Shown: one piece after another, positions 24,696 through 33,557 of the stretch
How positions within the stretch are numbered: position 1 is the stretch's first letter
How the letters are laid out: each line of letters starts with the position of its first letter
NCBI GenBank assembly: GCA_012838425.1
Contig: DUPG01000001.1
Span: 49,592-113,591 of the forward strand
Length of the DNA: 64,000 nt
Direction of reading: 5' to 3'
Origin: Clostridiales bacterium
GTDB taxonomy: Bacteria; Bacillota; Clostridia; Christensenellales; CAG-138
Translations under genes and position numbers: made by a program
Notes under the pieces: generated by a model
What the model was told of the DNA's origin: nothing
The model's input: only the letters and a program-made list of their open reading frames with translations
Databases searched by the model: none

Positions 24696-24765
24696 GTGGT
24701 GTGAGATAAAAATTTTTGCGAATACGAACATAATGGAAGCAGTCAGTATTTTCTGCGTTTCATAC

Positions 24766-24787
24766 AAAAAGGACGCATAATGCGCCC
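24766..24787 (-). terminator. Terminator of the xseB-ispA-MBL transcript
   Basis: GGGCGCA-TTA-TGCGTCC (one mismatch) followed on the minus strand by TTTTT. It separates this operon from the particle promoter downstream. Confidence 0.65.
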
Positions 24788-24831
24788 TCGTTATTGGTCA
24801 TTTTTCGTTTGAACACAGCCCCATATTCATT

Positions 24832-24862
24832 CAATGCGAAGCATTGTATTCATTCGCGCACT
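24832..24862. repeat. Single mini-hairpin with class 1 linkers
   Basis: CAATGC-GAA-GCATTG with TATTCATT on both sides. Confidence 0.6.
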
Positions 24863-24908
24863 GTTCGGATAACTCCGCACTCCTCTCTACACTCCGCACT
24901 GATATAGC

Positions 24909-25853
24909 CTATTCCTCTACTTCCTCAAGCTCCTCTGCAACCTTGTAACCCAGCCCGCTGAATATGAGATGTATGGTTCCGTCTAAATCCGTGCGCATAA
25001 CCTGAATACCCAATTCTTCGAACAAATCCATTGTCTTTTTGCTTGGGTGGTCGTATTTATTATCTGCGCCGACTGAAATTATAACCAACTCGGGGCTTAC
25101 CGCTTCTATGAAGTCACGCGTAGACGAGGTATCAGAGCCGTGATGCCCTGCTTTCAGAACATCAGCCTGTATACTCTCGAATGTTTCAAGCACCTTTTGC
25201 TCCGCCTTCTTTTCAGCGTCGCCGGCAAGCAGCATTGAGGTTTCGCCGTATGTGATATGCAGCATAATGCTGTAATTGTTGATTATTGCCCCGTAATTTA
25301 CGCCCTGAACCGGTGATAGCACACGAACCTCTACCTCCTCATCCCATGGAACCTCCAGATTGGCATAAAGGTACTGATACTCTATATCCTTTTCATCAAG
25401 GGCATTCATCATATTCGCATATGTCTTTGTTTCGGTGTCGCATTCGGGAAGATAGAAGGATTCGATTTCGTAATTCTCAATTATGCTCGTCATGCTGCCT
25501 ATGTGGTCTGCGTGGGGATGTGTGGCTATTACACAGTCTAATTTTTCGATTTCAAGCTCTTGTAGCTTGTCTTGTATGATTTCGTATGATTTTGAAGTGC
25601 CGGCGTCAATAAGCATTGTTTTGTCATTGGGCGATACAAGCAATATGCTGTCGCCCTGCCCCACATCCAAGAAATACGCGTGCATTTCTTTGACAACGGG
25701 GGGAAGCGAGGCAATTGGTCTTGGTGTGGTTTTTGAAACTGTCGGTAAGGGTTTGCCCTCTATCGCCTTGATTCCGCAGCCTGATGAGGTGATCAGAATT
25801 ACAAGAACTAATACCACCAAAAATAGAGCTTTGCGCCTTGTCGTCATTTTCAA
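24909..25853 (-). CDS. ComEC/Rec2-like metallo-beta-lactamase-fold lipoprotein
   Basis: 314 residues. N-terminal lipoprotein signal (VLVLVILITSSGCG, Cys about 26). The body is an MBL hydrolase: DVGQGDSILL, THPHADHIG (metal ligands), LLAGDAEKKAE, KAGHHGS and ISVGADNKYDHP. This pattern matches the C-terminal hydrolase domain of ComEC proteins, here free-standing and surface-anchored, without the channel part. It may process extracellular DNA or nucleotides, by inference. The start is TTG with AAGGAG 9 bases upstream; an ATG two codons later is poorly spaced. It follows ispA in the same direction after 25 bases. Confidence 0.85.
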   Translation of the reverse strand: MKMTTRRKALFLVVLVLVILITSSGCGIKAIEGKPLPTVSKTTPRPIASLPPVVKEMHAYFLDVGQGDSILLVSPNDKTMLIDAGTSKSYEIIQDKLQELEIEKLDCVIATHPHADHIGSMTSIIENYEIESFYLPECDTETKTYANMMNALDEKDIEYQYLYANLEVPWDEEVEVRVLSPVQGVNYGAIINNYSIMLHITYGETSMLLAGDAEKKAEQKVLETFESIQADVLKAGHHGSDTSSTRDFIEAVSPELVIISVGADNKYDHPSKKTMDLFEELGIQVMRTDLDGTIHLIFSGLGYKVAEELEEVEE

Positions 25854-25878
25854 CTATCTCAACTCCTTTTTCTTTTGT

Positions 25879-26778
25879 TTATTTTGCGCGTGTAAGCGTT
25901 TGTTCGACCAACTCAATTAGAAAATCGTTATTGTCAAAGTGAGAAATATGTGCTTTTGCGCTGCTTGCTATGCTTTCTGCGCGGACTTGCGCTTCGTTGA
26001 CTCCGTAAACCGTAGCATATGTCAGCTTGCCTGCCGCCTCGTCCTTACCTGTTGTTTTACCAAGCTCCTCCTTACTGCCGCATACATCTAATAAATCGTC
26101 TGTAATCTGAAACAATAATCCGAAATCGTGCGCAAAGCGGTCTAATTCTGCGTATTTTTCTCCGCTGATGCCATAAAGCTCAGCCGCGCTCAATATTGAC
26201 GCGCGAAACAGCATGCCTGTCTTTAAGCTGTGAATAGTGTTCAGCAGCTCCTCATCATTCGAGCTCTTTGAGCTCATGTCAAGCGCCTGCCCCGCCACCA
26301 TGCCCTGCGAACCCGCGCAGGCCGCTATAAGCTGTGCCGCTTTTATGGCTTGAATTGTTTTTTCCTGCCTGCATACATCAAAAAGCACCTCGTATGCTAA
26401 GTTGAGAAGCGCGTCGCCAGCCAAAACCGCCATTGCTTCGCCGAACACCTTGTGATTTGAGGGTTTGCCGCGCCTGAAATCGTCATCATCCATGCAGGGC
26501 AAATCGTCATGTATTAAAGAATATGTGTGTATAAGCTCTATCGCAGCGCCTATGAGCCTTATTGCGCTAACAGCCGTTGTGCTTTTCAGGTCGCCGCCAA
26601 GCATTTCCCATACAGAATAGCATAACGCAGGGCGCAAGCGTTTGCCGCCAAGAGTTACGCTGTACTCCATTGCCTGTTTTAATTCAGGAATTATGGGCTT
26701 TGATTCGAATATCGCGTCAAGCGTTTCGTTGGCTATGTTTTTGTAAAATTCAAGCCGAACCGGAAAATCATTGCTCAT
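25879..26778 (-). CDS. ispA: Polyprenyl diphosphate synthase (farnesyl/geranylgeranyl type)
   Basis: 299 residues, the usual size. DDLPCMDDDDFRRG is the first aspartate-rich motif and FQITDDLLD the second; GGKRLRPAL is the usual IPP-binding start. It builds C15 (or longer) isoprenoid diphosphates from IPP and DMAPP for quinones, undecaprenyl lipid and others. I start at the ATG inside the end of xseB (11-base overlap); a TTG 33 bases earlier is less likely. Operon with xseB as in many Firmicutes. Confidence 0.93.
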   Translation of the reverse strand: MSNDFPVRLEFYKNIANETLDAIFESKPIIPELKQAMEYSVTLGGKRLRPALCYSVWEMLGGDLKSTTAVSAIRLIGAAIELIHTYSLIHDDLPCMDDDDFRRGKPSNHKVFGEAMAVLAGDALLNLAYEVLFDVCRQEKTIQAIKAAQLIAACAGSQGMVAGQALDMSSKSSNDEELLNTIHSLKTGMLFRASILSAAELYGISGEKYAELDRFAHDFGLLFQITDDLLDVCGSKEELGKTTGKDEAAGKLTYATVYGVNEAQVRAESIASSAKAHISHFDNNDFLIELVEQTLTRAK

Positions 26779-26971
26779 CTTTCTGCTGGTATGCCTGTCG
26801 TACTTCCTCAATTTTGCCTTCGTATGCGGTTAAGATTTCGCCACACTCCTTCACAAGCTCCATTCCTTCGGTATATAGTGCCACCATATCCTCCAGGGGC
26901 ATCTTACCTTCGGAAAGCAGCCTTACTATTTCACGCAGTCGCCTTATTTTTTCTTCGTACGCCATACTCAC
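26768..26971 (-). CDS. xseB: Exodeoxyribonuclease VII small subunit
   Basis: 67 residues. YEEKIRRLREIVRLLSEGKMPLEDMVALYTEGMELVKECGEIL is the conserved two-helix core (usual form: E-x-L-x-L-E-E-x-V-x-x-L-E-x-G-x-L-x-L-E-x-x). It pairs with XseA to degrade single-stranded DNA. xseA is not in the window; in many relatives it lies just upstream, here the ribosomal block is upstream instead. GAGGTG precedes the start. Confidence 0.88.
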   Translation of the reverse strand: MSMAYEEKIRRLREIVRLLSEGKMPLEDMVALYTEGMELVKECGEILTAYEGKIEEVRQAYQQKDEQ

Positions 26972-26981
26972 CTCTTTCTAT

Positions 26982-27009
26982 ATTATACCATAAAAACAAA
27001 AAAAGCCAA
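26982..27009 (-). promoter_or_regulatory. Promoter of xseB-ispA
   Basis: Minus strand TTGGCT, 16 bases, TATAAT; the -35 lies within the rplQ terminator stem. Confidence 0.5.
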
Positions 27010-27030
27010 CAGCATTTTGCCGCTGGCTTT
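27002..27030 (-). terminator. Terminator of the ribosomal alpha operon
   Basis: AAAGCCAGC...GCTGTTGGCTTT-type stem on the minus strand followed by seven T, about 20 bases after rplQ. Confidence 0.8.
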
Positions 27031-27048
27031 AACTTTGTGAAATTTTAA

Positions 27049-27552
27049 TTAAACAAGTTCGATAACAGCCATCTCTGCTGCGTCGCCCCTGCGCGGACCT
27101 AACTTGGCTATTCTGGTGTAGCCGCCGTTTCTGCCTTCATAGCGGGGGGCTATATCGCGGAACAGCTTCTCGATTACAGGGTGCCTTCTATCCTTTGTGC
27201 GCGCCTTGTATTCGGACTTCGATTCGCCTTCGAGCTTAGGAATCGGAACATCATACAGATAAGCCATAATCATTCTGCGTGCGTGCAGCTTTGAGGGCAG
27301 GTCTCTTATGACCTGTACTTCCTGCTCTACGCGTTGATTCTTCTTATCTGTAACTATCCTTTTCTTTGTAACTGTTTCTGAGTTCTTATACTCTCTTACA
27401 GCTAAAGAAATTATCTTTTCAACAATAGGTCTTATTTCCTTTGCTCTTGCTTCGGTAGTTACGACGCGACCATGCATAATTAACGCTGTTGAGAGATTTC
27501 TCAATATTGCTCTACGCTGGTCCGACGGTCTGCCTAATTTGCGATTGGGCAT
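27049..27552 (-). CDS. rplQ: Ribosomal protein L17
   Basis: 167 residues, longer than the about 120 of short forms because of an insert around residues 60-100 (KKRIVTDKKNQRVEQEVQVI, then EGESKSEYKARTKDRRHP). The core NRKLGRPSDQRRAILRNLSTALI and the end RIAKLGPRRGDAAEMAVIELV are standard. Large-subunit protein near the exit tunnel. Last gene of the supercluster. Confidence 0.95.
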   Translation of the reverse strand: MPNRKLGRPSDQRRAILRNLSTALIMHGRVVTTEARAKEIRPIVEKIISLAVREYKNSETVTKKRIVTDKKNQRVEQEVQVIRDLPSKLHARRMIMAYLYDVPIPKLEGESKSEYKARTKDRRHPVIEKLFRDIAPRYEGRNGGYTRIAKLGPRRGDAAEMAVIELV

Positions 27553-27576
27553 AAATTTATCCTCCTATATTATTTG

Positions 27577-28554
27577 TTAATCACTGCTGTCTTTTAGCTT
27601 AAGCCCTAAGGATGCGAGCTTCTGCTGAACTTCCTCGAGCGACTTGCGCCCCAAGTTTCTGACTCTTAACATATCGCTTTCGTCGCGCTGGGTCAATTCG
27701 CCGACCGTATGTATGCCTGCGCGCTTCAAGCAGTTGAATGAACGCACGGAAAGCTCCAATTCCTCGATTGTCATATCCAACAAGCGATTCTTCTTGGTTT
27801 CTTCCTTTTCTTCTGTCATCTCAATACCCTGAACATGATCAGCCAAGTTTATGAACAGAGTCATATAGTCGCTGAGCTGCTTTGCGGCGTTGCTTACTGC
27901 CGCGTCGGGCTTGATTGTGCCATTCGTCCATACCTCAAGAGTCAGCTTGTCGTGGTCAATACTTTGACCTACGCGCGTCGGCTCTACTGTGAAGTTTACC
28001 TTTTCAATAGGCGTGAATAAAGAGTCGATTGCTATTTGACCTATTATGTTGGTCTTTAACTTGTTTTGAGCTGCGGGAACATAGCCCTTGCCCTTTGAAA
28101 TAACAATCTCCATACCTAAATACGCACCGTCATTCAGAGTTGCGATTACCAAGTCGGGATTTATTATTTCAACATCGGCATCATGGATAATGTCGTTTGC
28201 GGTTACAACCTTAGGACCCGTAGCGTTTATGCGCACTATCTTTTCGCTCTCGGGGCAATACAGCTTGGGATGAAGCTGCTTGAGGTTAAGAACTATTTCA
28301 GTAACATCCTCCTTTACGCCCTCTATGGTTGAGAACTCATGCAGCACGCCGTCAATCTTAACAGAGGATACAGCACAGCCGGGCAGCGACGAAATGAGCA
28401 CACGGCGCAATGCGTTGCCCAAGGTAGTGCCTAAGCCCCTGTCAAGCGGAGTTACTACGACCTTCCCGTAATTCTCGGTGCATTCGACAATATCAATCGA
28501 AGGCTTTTGAACATCTATACTGAACACGCCCTCTAATTTTCTTTCTTCCAACAT
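27577..28554 (-). CDS. rpoA: RNA polymerase alpha subunit
   Basis: 325 residues. N-terminal domain for assembly ([24 protein letters not shown]) and C-terminal domain ([41 protein letters not shown]) that contacts UP elements and activators. Standard length and place between rpsD and rplQ. AAGGGGG precedes the ATG. Confidence 0.98.
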   Translation of the reverse strand: MLEERKLEGVFSIDVQKPSIDIVECTENYGKVVVTPLDRGLGTTLGNALRRVLISSLPGCAVSSVKIDGVLHEFSTIEGVKEDVTEIVLNLKQLHPKLYCPESEKIVRINATGPKVVTANDIIHDADVEIINPDLVIATLNDGAYLGMEIVISKGKGYVPAAQNKLKTNIIGQIAIDSLFTPIEKVNFTVEPTRVGQSIDHDKLTLEVWTNGTIKPDAAVSNAAKQLSDYMTLFINLADHVQGIEMTEEKEETKKNRLLDMTIEELELSVRSFNCLKRAGIHTVGELTQRDESDMLRVRNLGRKSLEEVQQKLASLGLKLKDSSD

Positions 28555-28589
28555 ATAAATCCCCCTTTAATAATCTTTTTAGGGTGCGC

Positions 28590-29219
28590 TTACCTTGAAT
28601 AGTACTCAACTATGAGGTGTTCCTCAATTGTCAAGTCTATATCTTCACGCTCAGGCAGCTTAATAACCTTGCCTGTAAGGCTGTCAACATCAAATTCAAG
28701 CCAATTATGCGTTTCGCCTGCTACGCCGTTCTCGCGCAGCCACTTGAAGTAAGCATTGTCGCGGCTCGTATCCTTAATGGATATTACCTGACCGGGCTTT
28801 ACCAAGTATGAAGGAATATCGACCTTCTTGCCATCTACTAAAATATGTCCATGACCTACAATCTGGCGTGCCATAGGACGGCTCTTTGCTATACCCATGC
28901 GATATACTACATTGTCGAGTCTGCGCTCTAAGAGTATGAGCAGGTTCTCGCCTGTAACGCCGCGCATATTTGAAGCCATTTCATAGTATTTCCTGAATTG
29001 GCTTTCTAATACACCGTAAGCTCTCCTGCACTTTTGCTTTTCACGAAGCTGTATGCCGTATTCAGATTGCTTTCTTCTACGGGCTACACCATGCTGACCG
29101 GGGGCTGTGCCGCGCTTTGATACCGAGCAGTTAGCTGTAAAGCAGCGGTCTCCCTTCAAGAACAGCTTTGTGCCTTCCCTGCGGCATAATCTGCAAACTG
29201 AACTATTATATCTTGCCAT
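28590..29219 (-). CDS. rpsD: Ribosomal protein S4
   Basis: 209 residues. The N-terminus keeps a four-cysteine zinc site (CRLCRREG ... CFTANCSV), the S4 RNA-binding domain is at about 95-160 ([27 protein letters not shown]). One of the first proteins to bind 16S rRNA. In many bacteria S4 also regulates its own operon; a leader lies upstream of rpsM. Confidence 0.98.
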   Translation of the reverse strand: MARYNSSVCRLCRREGTKLFLKGDRCFTANCSVSKRGTAPGQHGVARRRKQSEYGIQLREKQKCRRAYGVLESQFRKYYEMASNMRGVTGENLLILLERRLDNVVYRMGIAKSRPMARQIVGHGHILVDGKKVDIPSYLVKPGQVISIKDTSRDNAYFKWLRENGVAGETHNWLEFDVDSLTGKVIKLPEREDIDLTIEEHLIVEYYSR

Positions 29220-29231
29220 ATTCGAGCCTCC

Positions 29232-29633
29232 TTAAACCCTTCTACGCTTTGGCGGACGACAACCATTATGAGGTATGGGTGTTACATCCTTAATCATGCT
29301 GATGCTCAAGCCTGCGGAAGCCAGCGCGCGAATTGCAGCCTCTCTGCCAGAACCGGGACCCTTTACATAAACCTCAACGGATTTGAGCCCATGCTCCATT
29401 GACTTCTTGGCTGCTGTTTCTGCTGCCATCTGCGCCGCATAGGGAGTGCTCTTCCTTGACCCTCTGAAGCCCAAACCGCCGGCAGACGCCCAAGCTATAG
29501 CATTGCCGTTTATATCTGTTATTGTTACCATCGTATTATTGAAGGAAGAACGAATATGTGCAGCGCCACGCTCAATGTTCTTCTTCTCACGACGCTTTCT
29601 TGTAGTGGCTTTTTTAATTTTGCCTTTTGCCAT
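29232..29633 (-). CDS. rpsK: Ribosomal protein S11
   Basis: 133 residues. [22 protein letters not shown] and [19 protein letters not shown] are signature stretches. Small-subunit platform protein. Its ribosome-binding site AGGAGG lies inside the altered end of rpsM. Confidence 0.98.
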   Translation of the reverse strand: MAKGKIKKATTRKRREKKNIERGAAHIRSSFNNTMVTITDINGNAIAWASAGGLGFRGSRKSTPYAAQMAAETAAKKSMEHGLKSVEVYVKGPGSGREAAIRALASAGLSISMIKDVTPIPHNGCRPPKRRRV

Positions 29634-29639
29634 TACTCA

Positions 29640-30080
29640 TTACCTCCTTACTTCTTTTTGCCTACTGCCGCACGCCTGGGACCTTTGCGGGTGCGCGCAT
29701 TCTGCTTTATTTTGTTTCTCCTTTCTTTTTATTCGGGGTCTGGGACCTTTGCGGGTGCGCGCATTCTGCTTTGTGCTTTGCCCTCTGACAGGCAAGCCCT
29801 TCCTATGACGAATACCGCGGTAGCAGCCGATTTCCATCAAGCGCTTAATGTTCAATGAGACCTCACGCCTCAAATCGCCCTCAACCTTCAAGTTATGGTC
29901 GATATACTCCCTGAGCTTGTTTGTATCGCTCTCGGATAAATCCCTAACTCGCGTATCCGGGTTTACGCCGGTTGCTGCTAAAATCTCGAGTGCCGTCTTT
30001 CGACCTATGCCGTAAATATAGGTCAAACCGATTTCGACTCGCTTTTCCCTTGGTAAGTCAACACCGGAAATACGTGCCAT
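29640..30080 (-). CDS. rpsM: Ribosomal protein S13 with an altered, extended C-terminus
   Basis: 146 residues instead of about 122. Residues 1 to about 117 are normal S13 ([24 protein letters not shown] ... [19 protein letters not shown]). Then a 64-base duplication (two 33-base copies, 29676-29708 and 29740-29772, around a 31-base insert) shifts the frame, and the tail becomes [26 protein letters not shown] and so on, ending at a TAA inside the rpsK ribosome-binding site. The ordinary tail RRAAVGKKK can still be read in the second copy in another frame. The tail normally reaches P-site tRNA. It is still basic, so function may survive; it may also be an assembly artefact. Confidence 0.9.
   Translation of the reverse strand: MARISGVDLPREKRVEIGLTYIYGIGRKTALEILAATGVNPDTRVRDLSESDTNKLREYIDHNLKVEGDLRREVSLNIKRLMEIGCYRGIRHRKGLPVRGQSTKQNARTRKGPRPRIKRKEKQNKAECAHPQRSQACGSRQKEVRR
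29676..29772. repeat. 33-base direct repeat with 31-base spacer in the 3' end of rpsM
   Basis: Both copies begin CTGGGACCTTTGCGGGTGCG and run to TCTGCTTT, identical over 33 bases; offset 64, not a multiple of three. Confidence 0.95.
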
Positions 30081-30184
30081 ATAATTTGTTTCCCTCCATA
30101 TAAGATTATTTTTTTATTTACAACCGCCAATTGCACGCAAAAAGCGAGCCAGCCGCCTTGACGGTTTACAATTCGCAAGTTCCT

Positions 30185-30213
30185 ATTATAGTACAATAAT
30201 TTTTCGCTTGCAA
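30185..30213 (-). promoter_or_regulatory. Internal promoter before rpsM and alpha-operon leader
   Basis: Minus strand TTGCAA, 17 bases, TATAAT. A leader of about 100 bases (30081-30180) follows with inverted segments (AACCGTCAAGGCGG, CGCCAATTGC-like), which could be a ribosomal-protein binding leader; I cannot name the ligand. Confidence 0.65.
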
Positions 30214-30238
30214 GTTTTGCTAAAATATATTATTTGTG

Positions 30239-30352
30239 TCAGCCCTGCTTCTGCTTGTGCTTAGGGTTCTCACAAATAACCATTACTCTGCCCTTGCGGC
30301 GAATTATTTTGCACTTGCTGCATATTGCTTTAACTGATGGCTTAACTTTCAT
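30239..30352 (-). CDS. rpmJ: Ribosomal protein L36
   Basis: 37 residues, [15 protein letters not shown] then [19 protein letters not shown]: the Cys3-His zinc form of L36. Standard place between infA and rpsM. Confidence 0.97.
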   Translation of the reverse strand: MKVKPSVKAICSKCKIIRRKGRVMVICENPKHKQKQG

Positions 30353-30381
30353 AATTGCTTCTCCTTTTACTATTATCGCTT

Positions 30382-30600
30382 TTACTTCTTTCGCCAGGTG
30401 ATTCTGCCACGCGTCAAATCATAAGGCGATATTTCAACGACAACTCTGTCGCCTGTAAGTATCTTGATGTAGTGCATACGCAGTTTGCCTGAAATATGCG
30501 CCAACACCTTGTGGCCATTATCCAACTCTACCTCAAAAGTAGCGTTCGGAAAAGTATCGGTTACTACACCTTCAACTTCAATTACATCTTGCTTAGACAA
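30382..30600 (-). CDS. infA: Translation initiation factor IF-1
   Basis: 72 residues; [25 protein letters not shown] and the OB-fold end [15 protein letters not shown]. Start codon TTG with GGAGG 8 bases upstream. Binds the A site of the small subunit during initiation. Confidence 0.97.
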   Translation of the reverse strand: MSKQDVIEVEGVVTDTFPNATFEVELDNGHKVLAHISGKLRMHYIKILTGDRVVVEISPYDLTRGRITWRKK

Positions 30601-30605
30601 GCACT

Positions 30606-30884
30606 CTACCTCCCAAATCCCATTTCTTCTAATGCTTTATATATATCGCTGTTAAGAAGCCGCTTGGGATTGCTTTTCAGCATTTCCCTTATAGCCTCTG
30701 ATTGCATTGAAAGAATTTTAACATGCTTCAGCTTTTTCTTCTTCGGCCTTTCAAGCCGGCGTGTTTCGCCATCGGCTAAGAACACGAAGTTTGGCTCCTG
30801 CGCTACAACTATAAAGTGCCGCTTCTTATCCCTGCCCGACAGAGATAAAGCCACATAGCCTATATAATCATAGTCGCAATCCAT
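30606..30884 (-). CDS. KOW-domain RNA-binding protein (L14e-like)
   Basis: 92 residues. The first half resembles the KOW-type ribosomal L14e/L6e/L27e-like protein that many Clostridia carry between map and inf[23 protein letters not shown] and [24 protein letters not shown]. The C-terminal 30 residues form a helix pair. Overlaps the map stop (TAATG). Probably ribosome-linked; exact role not established. Confidence 0.8.
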   Translation of the reverse strand: MDCDYDYIGYVALSLSGRDKKRHFIVVAQEPNFVFLADGETRRLERPKKKKLKHVKILSMQSEAIREMLKSNPKRLLNSDIYKALEEMGFGR

Positions 30885-31648
30885 TAAAAATCCTCCAGCT
30901 GCATTGTCATTATAATGGGTTCGCCGTCGGTAATAGCTATTGTGTTCTCATAATGCGCGCTAAGACTACCGTCATAGGTTAAAACAGTCCAGCCGTTTTC
31001 CAACACATATACCTTTTCGCTGCCCATATTTATCATAGGTTCTACCGCTAAGGTCATGCCCTCTAAAAGCTTTGCGCCTAAGCCCATGCGCGGGTCATAG
31101 AAATTGGGAATGTCGGGCTTTTCATGCAGCTTTGTGCCTATGCCGTGCCCTATCAGCTCCCTTACTACTCCGTAGCCATAGCTCTCGGCGTGCGCCTGTA
31201 TGGCCTTCGAAATATCGGATATCCTGTTTCCCGCACGCGCATACTCAATGCCCTTGAAAAAGCTCTCGCGCGTTACTTTTATAAGCTGCTTGGCTTCCTC
31301 GCTCGTATCGCCCACTATGTATGTGCGTGCCGCGTCGCCATGATAGCCCTCAAAATACGCGCCTACATCACAGCTGACTATGTCGCCGCGACGGAGCTTA
31401 CAGCCGTCGGGTATACCATGCACAACCTGATCGTTAACGGATATGCACACGCTTTTGGGGTAGCCGTTATAGTTCAAAAATGAAGGTGTTGCGCCGAAGC
31501 TCTCAATGAACTTCTTAGCTTCCTTATCCATTTGCTCGGTCGTTACTCCAACCTCGACCATATCTCTCAGGAGCAAAAGCGTTCTCTCAACTATTGTGCA
31601 AGCCTTCTGCATCTGAGCTATTTCTGATTTGGTCTTGATTGTTATCAA
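30884..31648 (-). CDS. map: Methionine aminopeptidase type I
   Basis: 254 residues. Metal-binding residues are visible in VSCDVGAYFEGYHGDAARTY (two Asp), ELIGHGIGTKLHEKP (His), LAVEPMI (Glu) and HYENTIAIT (Glu). Removes the N-terminal Met from new proteins. Start codon TTG, overlapping the adk stop (TTGA) with GGAGG upstream. Confidence 0.97.
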   Translation of the reverse strand: MITIKTKSEIAQMQKACTIVERTLLLLRDMVEVGVTTEQMDKEAKKFIESFGATPSFLNYNGYPKSVCISVNDQVVHGIPDGCKLRRGDIVSCDVGAYFEGYHGDAARTYIVGDTSEEAKQLIKVTRESFFKGIEYARAGNRISDISKAIQAHAESYGYGVVRELIGHGIGTKLHEKPDIPNFYDPRMGLGAKLLEGMTLAVEPMINMGSEKVYVLENGWTVLTYDGSLSAHYENTIAITDGEPIIMTMQLEDF

Positions 31649-32271
31649 CGCCCCAATTCCTCCAATATGCGCTGAACCTTATTCGCTACGCCCTCCATGG
31701 TGTCGTTAGCGTCAACGCTTATCAGCTTGCCCGTATCCTTGTAGTAATCAAGCACGGGCGCTGTCAGCCTGTTGTGCGTTTCAAGCCTTGCTTTTGCAAC
31801 CTCAGCCTTATCGTCGTCACGCGTTACAACCTCAGCTCCGCAATCGCAGAGACGGCCATTCATCTTATGGGCTATATGCCCTTTGCCGCACGCGGGGCAT
31901 ACTCTTCTGTTAGCGATTCTATCAAGCAGCACGGCTTCGGGAGCCTCTAAGCTGATAGCGGCGTCTATGCGCACATGCTTATCCAGCTCTCTTGCCTGAT
32001 TCAGAGTCCGCGGGAAGCCGTCTAAAATGTATCCGTTGCTTGCAGACTCAGACTCAAGCTTTGCCAATAGCATATCTATTATAACTGAATCCGGCACCAA
32101 GTTTCCATCATTTATATATTTTTCCGCTAATCTGCCAAGCTCGGTGCCTGCCGCAATCTCAGCCCTAAGCATATCCCCTGTGGAGATATGCAGCAAATTA
32201 TACTCGCTTGCTATCCTTACCGCCAAGGAGCCTTTTCCGACTCCCGGCGGCCCTAAGAAAACTAAATTCAC
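31645..32271 (-). CDS. adk: Adenylate kinase
   Basis: 208 residues. P-loop FLGPPGVGKGSLA, NMP motif DGFPRTLNQA, and a zinc-type LID with CPACGKGH ... CDCGAEV. GTG start with GAGGT upstream. Interconverts AMP, ADP and ATP. The P-loop has GVGKGS where GAGKGT is usual. Confidence 0.97.
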   Translation of the reverse strand: MNLVFLGPPGVGKGSLAVRIASEYNLLHISTGDMLRAEIAAGTELGRLAEKYINDGNLVPDSVIIDMLLAKLESESASNGYILDGFPRTLNQARELDKHVRIDAAISLEAPEAVLLDRIANRRVCPACGKGHIAHKMNGRLCDCGAEVVTRDDDKAEVAKARLETHNRLTAPVLDYYKDTGKLISVDANDTMEGVANKVQRILEELGR

Positions 32272-32279
32272 CTGCTACC

Positions 32280-33557
32280 TCAACCTAAGAAACCTTTATA
32301 GTGGCGCATCAGCATCAAGGATTCAAGCTGTGCGGTCGTTTCAAGCGCTACGCTTACCATAATCAGCAAGCTTGTAGGACCGAATGCCGACAGCACATCG
32401 ATATCGAACAATGCCAATAATATTGAAGGTACCGTCGCGACTAACATCAGGAACAGTGCGCCGAAAAGTGTCAAGCGCTTTGAAATCCTGTTCAAATAGT
32501 CGCTTGTGGGCTTGCCTGCGCGAATACCGGGTATGAATCCGCCATTCTTCTGAAGGTTTCTTGAAATTTCAACAGTATTGAATGAAATAGTGGTGTAGAA
32601 GTATGCAAATCCTAATATAAGCAGCGCATATACCACATAATACAGTATCTCGCCCTGCCCGAACCATGTTTTCCAGAATGTTTGGAATTTTCCGGGGAAT
32701 ATCTGCGCTATCATTCCCGGGAACTGAATTATGGTCATGGCGAATATGAGGGGCATAACGCCGTTTGCGTTCGCCTTGATGGGCAAGTATGTGGATTGTC
32801 CGCCGTACATCTTGTTGCCTACAACCTTTTTTGCATACTGTACGGGTATTTTGCGCTCTGCCTTGTCAACAGCCACAACACCCATAATCAATATTGAAAC
32901 TATTGCTACAACAATGGGTATTATTGTCCAGCTATACATATATGATGTACCGGGAACGACATTGAAAACACCAGCAAAAATGGTGTAAACGACTGTGGGA
33001 ACCTGCGATACTATTGATGCGAATATCAGCATCGATATACCGTTGCCGATTCCCTTTTCGGTAATGCGTTCGCCCAGCCATATTAAGAGCGCTGTGCCTG
33101 CTGTACAGGTTATTGTTATGCGGGCATAGTTCCAGAAGCTTGTGCTTACAACAGCCTGCGAACCCATGCTTGCTATAATACCAATACACTGTACCATTGC
33201 TAAACCAATACCGGTGTACCTTGTAATCTGCTCGATTTTTTTCTTACCGTCCTCGTCCTTAGCCATTTCTTCAAGCTTGGGGAACGCTATTGTGATAAGC
33301 TGTACTATAATCGAAGCAGTGATGTAGGGTGAAACACCCATTGCGAAGATGGAGAACGAACTAAACGAGCCGCCTGAAAACAAGTTCAAAAAGCCTAAAA
33401 TCTCTAAATTCTTTACCTGCTCTGCTATAAAGCTTACATTAACACCCGGCACGGGTATAAACGCGCCGAGTCTGTAAATAACGAATAGCAGCACGGTAAA
33501 GAGGATTTTAGTGCGAATATCGCGAACCTTCCATGCGTTTACTAATGTTCTAAACAT
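32280..33557 (-). CDS. secY: Protein translocase subunit SecY
   Basis: 425 residues, ten membrane segments. FIPVPGV in the first periplasmic part, SPYITASIIVQL (helix 2-3) and GIRAGKPTSDYLNRI are conserved. Channel for secretion of proteins such as the cohesin and dockerin proteins of this window. Start overlaps the rplO stop (TAATG). Confidence 0.98.
   Translation of the reverse strand: MFRTLVNAWKVRDIRTKILFTVLLFVIYRLGAFIPVPGVNVSFIAEQVKNLEILGFLNLFSGGSFSSFSIFAMGVSPYITASIIVQLITIAFPKLEEMAKDEDGKKKIEQITRYTGIGLAMVQCIGIIASMGSQAVVSTSFWNYARITITCTAGTALLIWLGERITEKGIGNGISMLIFASIVSQVPTVVYTIFAGVFNVVPGTSYMYSWTIIPIVVAIVSILIMGVVAVDKAERKIPVQYAKKVVGNKMYGGQSTYLPIKANANGVMPLIFAMTIIQFPGMIAQIFPGKFQTFWKTWFGQGEILYYVVYALLILGFAYFYTTISFNTVEISRNLQKNGGFIPGIRAGKPTSDYLNRISKRLTLFGALFLMLVATVPSILLALFDIDVLSAFGPTSLLIMVSVALETTAQLESLMLMRHYKGFLG

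Noticed and set aside
12600..24900. Prophage attachment sites
   Set aside because: I looked for direct repeats or a tRNA at the edges of the particle cluster and found none that stand out from the interspersed repeats; no integrase is present.
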